A DNA stretch of 64,000 bases, from positions 1 to 64,000 of the forward strand of contig NZ_QXGS01000013.1 of the NCBI RefSeq assembly GCF_003604215.1, written 5' to 3'. The notes under the pieces are model-generated. The model had not been told where the DNA came from. It searched no databases and was given only the letters and a program-made list of their open reading frames with translations. Within the stretch, counting starts at the first letter, position 1. Every line of letters starts with the position of its first letter. Made by a program: the position numbers and the translations under genes. This document shows positions 62,028 to 64,000 of this stretch, one piece after another. The DNA comes from Teichococcus vastitatis. GTDB taxonomy: Bacteria > Pseudomonadota > Alphaproteobacteria > Acetobacterales > Acetobacteraceae.

Positions 62028-63152
62028 TCATGCAGGGCCGGAATCGATCGGGCGGGTTTCGGCCACGGTGAGGCCGTAACCCTCCAGCCCGACGATCGCC
62101 TTGGGATGGTTCGTCAACAGGATCATGTCGCGCACGCCGAGATCGGCCAGGATCTGCGCACCGATGCCGTAGTCGCGCAGTTCCGGCGGCTCAACCCGGG
62201 CGCGGCCGGCACGGACCCGCTCGGACAGGGCGGTGGCCCTGACATCGCGGATCAGAACCACGATGCCGCGCCCCGCTGCCTCGATCTGCCGCATGCAGGA
62301 TTGCAGCTCGCGCGGTCCGTCGCTGCCGATGATGTCCGAGAACAGGTTCACGGCGTGCATGCGCGCCATCACCGGGCCGGGGCGCTGCAGATCGCCCTTC
62401 ACCAGCGCCACATGCTCCCCGTATTCCAGGGAATTCGCATAGACCACGAGGCGCCACTCGCCGCCGGCGGCCTCGATGCGGCCTTCCTCGACCCGCTTCA
62501 CCATGCGCTCGGTGCGGCGGCGGTGCCCGATCAGGTCAGCGATGGTGCCGAGCTTGAGGCCATGGTGTTGGGCGAAGGCCACCAGGTCCGGCATCCGGGC
62601 CATGGTGCCGTCCTCGTTCATGATCTCGCAGATCACGCCGGCCGGGTTCAACCCGGCCAAGCGGGCGAAATCCACCGCCGCTTCGGTATGCCCGGCGCGT
62701 ACCAGCGTGCCGCCCTCCCGCGCCACCAGCGGAAAGACGTGGCCGGGGGTGACGATCTCCTCGCGCCGGGCCTCGGGGTTGATGGCCACGGCCACGGTGC
62801 GGGCACGGTCGGCGGCGGAGATGCCGGTGGTGACGCCGTCGCGCGCCTCGATCGACACGGTGAAGGCGGTCTGGTGCCGCGTGCCGTTGGATTGCGCCAT
62901 CAGCGGCAGGCCGAGCTGCTCCACCCGCGTCTTGGTCATCGCCAGGCAGATCAGCCCGCGCGCGTGGCGGGCCATGAAGTTGATGGCGTCCGGCGTGGCG
63001 AACTGGGCCGGGATCACCAGGTCGCCCTCGTTCTCGCGATCCTCGTCATCCACCAGGATGAACATGCGGCCACGCCGCGCTTCCTCCAGCAGTTCCTCGG
63101 TCGGGCTGAGGAACTCGGAAAAGGAGGTGCGGGTCTGCAACGCGCTGCTCAT
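62028..63152 (-). CDS. ribB: DHBP synthase RibB fused to a degenerate GTP cyclohydrolase II domain
   Basis: A 374-residue two-domain protein. The N-terminal domain (about 1-210) is a normal 3,4-dihydroxy-2-butanone-4-phosphate synthase: MFILVDDEDRENEGDLVIPAQ and RAGHTEAAVDFARLAGL hold metal and substrate residues. The C-terminal half aligns with RibA (HVALVKGDLQRPGPVMARMH, ILLTNHPKAI), but the three zinc cysteines of the SECLTGDALFSLRCDCG region are replaced (HAVNLFSDIIGSDGPREL). Cyclohydrolase activity is therefore unlikely, and a separate RibA must exist. This is the RibBX-like form known from other proteobacteria. Overlaps ribE by four bases. Confidence 0.92.
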   Translation of the reverse strand: MSSALQTRTSFSEFLSPTEELLEEARRGRMFILVDDEDRENEGDLVIPAQFATPDAINFMARHARGLICLAMTKTRVEQLGLPLMAQSNGTRHQTAFTVSIEARDGVTTGISAADRARTVAVAINPEARREEIVTPGHVFPLVAREGGTLVRAGHTEAAVDFARLAGLNPAGVICEIMNEDGTMARMPDLVAFAQHHGLKLGTIADLIGHRRRTERMVKRVEEGRIEAAGGEWRLVVYANSLEYGEHVALVKGDLQRPGPVMARMHAVNLFSDIIGSDGPRELQSCMRQIEAAGRGIVVLIRDVRATALSERVRAGRARVEPPELRDYGIGAQILADLGVRDMILLTNHPKAIVGLEGYGLTVAETRPIDSGPA

Positions 63153-63766
63153 GCCTTCGTATCCCCCAGGTTGAACTGCCGCAGCCGGGCCACGTAGCGG
63201 GCCAGCATGTCGATCTCGATGTTCACCCGCGAACCGGGCCGCAGATCGCCCAGCGTGGTGACGCCCGCGGTGTGCGGGATGATGTTGACCCCGAAGCTGG
63301 CACCCTCGACCTCGTTCACCGTCAGCGACGCACCCTCGATGCTGATGGAACCCTTGGGCGCCACAAACGGCGCGAGCTCCGGCGGCAGCCGGAACCAGAG
63401 CCGCAGCGAGCCGTTCTCCGGCGTCACCGACAGCAGCTCGGCCACGCCGTCCACATGCCCGGACACCACGTGCCCGCCCATCTCGTCGCCCATCTTCAGG
63501 GCGCGCTCCAGGTTGATGCGGCTGTTCTCGCGCCAGCTGTCCAGCGTGGTCTTGGACAGGGTTTCGCCCGAAACCTCCACGATGAAGCGATCGGTCTGCA
63601 GGGCGACCACGGTCAGACAGCAGCCGGAACAGGCGATGGAAGCGCCGATCGCCGCCCCTTCCAGCCAGCCGGCCGGCGTTTCGATGGCGAGGCGCATGTC
63701 GTGGCCGCCGCCAATCGGCTCGATCGCGGCGATCCGGCCGGTGGCGGTGATGATGCCGGTGAACAT
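63149..63766 (-). CDS. ribE: Riboflavin synthase, alpha subunit
   Basis: A 205-residue enzyme joining two lumazines into riboflavin. Two lumazine-binding barrels are visible: MFTGIITATGRIAAIEP with CSGCCLTVVAL, then VSGHVDGVAELL and SLTVNEVEG with HTAGVTTLGDLRPGSRVNIE. It begins directly after the ribD stop (TGA-ATG) and overlaps ribB by four bases. Confidence 0.96.
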   Translation of the reverse strand: MFTGIITATGRIAAIEPIGGGHDMRLAIETPAGWLEGAAIGASIACSGCCLTVVALQTDRFIVEVSGETLSKTTLDSWRENSRINLERALKMGDEMGGHVVSGHVDGVAELLSVTPENGSLRLWFRLPPELAPFVAPKGSISIEGASLTVNEVEGASFGVNIIPHTAGVTTLGDLRPGSRVNIEIDMLARYVARLRQFNLGDTKA

Positions 63767-64000
63767 TCAGGCAGGGTCCTCATGCGGCGCGGCGAGGCTG
63801 ACATATTCGCTGAGCAGGTCCGGCCCCAGCGCGGTGAGCCCGGTGCGACGATATCTGGGCATGGCTTCCAGCAACACCAGCGCAAGCGCGTCCGCGGCGG
63901 GACGCCCATCGCCGCCCATCACCGCCGGAGCATGGAACCAGGCGAGCCGGTCCACGAGGCCGGCCCGCAGCAATCCGGCGGCCAGCGCGGCGCCGCCCTC
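63767..64000 (-). CDS. ribD: RibD, C-terminal end of the reductase domain (partial)
   Basis: The last 77 codons of ribD enter from the right edge, beginning EGGAALAAGLLRAGLVDRLA, the conserved end of the pyrimidine reductase domain. FHAPAVMGGDGRPA and LGPDLLSEYVSLA follow. RibD deaminates and reduces the GTP-derived pyrimidine. The stop codon directly abuts ribE. Confidence 0.93.
   Translation of the reverse strand, partial: EGGAALAAGLLRAGLVDRLAWFHAPAVMGGDGRPAADALALVLLEAMPRYRRTGLTALGPDLLSEYVSLAAPHEDPA

Noticed and set aside
1-64000. Mobile elements, CRISPR arrays, prophage or defence islands
   Set aside because: No transposase, integrase, cas, restriction or phage structural motifs were seen, and there are no repeat-spacer patterns or long terminal repeats.

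Overview
This window is GC-rich chromosomal DNA from an alphaproteobacterium, most likely an Acetobacteraceae member of the Roseomonas type. The inference rests on gene order and family content: an aminotransferase-hom-glpX-recJ block, ubcC next to yceD, a ribD-ribE-ribB-ribH-nusB-thiL block, three Bug/TctC-type solute receptors without permeases, and two orphan family-5 ABC receptors with twin-arginine-like signals. I see no phage, insertion sequence, CRISPR array or plasmid module. This is core chromosome with small accessory pieces.

Layout. 1-5459: a divergent RND efflux locus. tetR, a small lipoprotein gene and tolC (cut by the window edge) run left, while the adaptor and pump genes run right from a shared operator. 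5559-10552: type II NADH dehydrogenase, a frameshifted purU, a flavoprotein and a Bug receptor. 10593-14569: an MscS-type channel, a DUF2272 lipoprotein and a DedA membrane protein. 14669-17171: an RTX-secreted GH26-like glycanase with a strong terminator, an A/T-richer upstream region and a possible 60-residue ORF. 17206-20343: Bug receptor, tartrate dehydrogenase and a divergent LysR regulator. 20471-26644: tRNA-Glu, recJ, glpX, hom, an aminotransferase and a proline-rich lipoprotein. 26770-31239: PHA synthase, DEAD-box helicase, an Hsp20 gene behind a ROSE-like RNA thermometer, and rpmE. 31726-38231: pdxY, an ABC receptor, two tandem paralogous lipoproteins, a gamma carbonic anhydrase homologue, argC, and rplM-rpsI with promoter and terminator.

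38265-48111: AbrB-type membrane protein, extensin-like protein, M20 amidohydrolase with CapA-like protein, a second ABC receptor, an SRAP protein, and uraH translationally coupled to an FAD monooxygenase-like gene, followed by a Bug receptor. 48182-52238: GntR regulator, IlvD/Edd dehydratase and a taurine-pyruvate aminotransferase-like gene. 52299-56351: an exported alpha/beta hydrolase, a guanidine-II riboswitch in front of a Gdx/SugE exporter gene, an M20 carbamoylase, MarR and a DUF882 protein. 56925-64000: yceD, ubcC and bamE, then MFS transporter, thiL, nusB and the riboflavin genes, with ribD cut by the window edge.

The least obvious content is in the RNA and in small genetic details: the guanidine-II riboswitch, the ROSE-like thermometer, the purU frameshift, a RibB fusion whose GTP cyclohydrolase II half has lost its zinc cysteines, the uraH-monooxygenase pair that could supply a urate hydroxylase, and the tandem lipoprotein family. 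All function calls come from reading motifs by eye; no database search was run.
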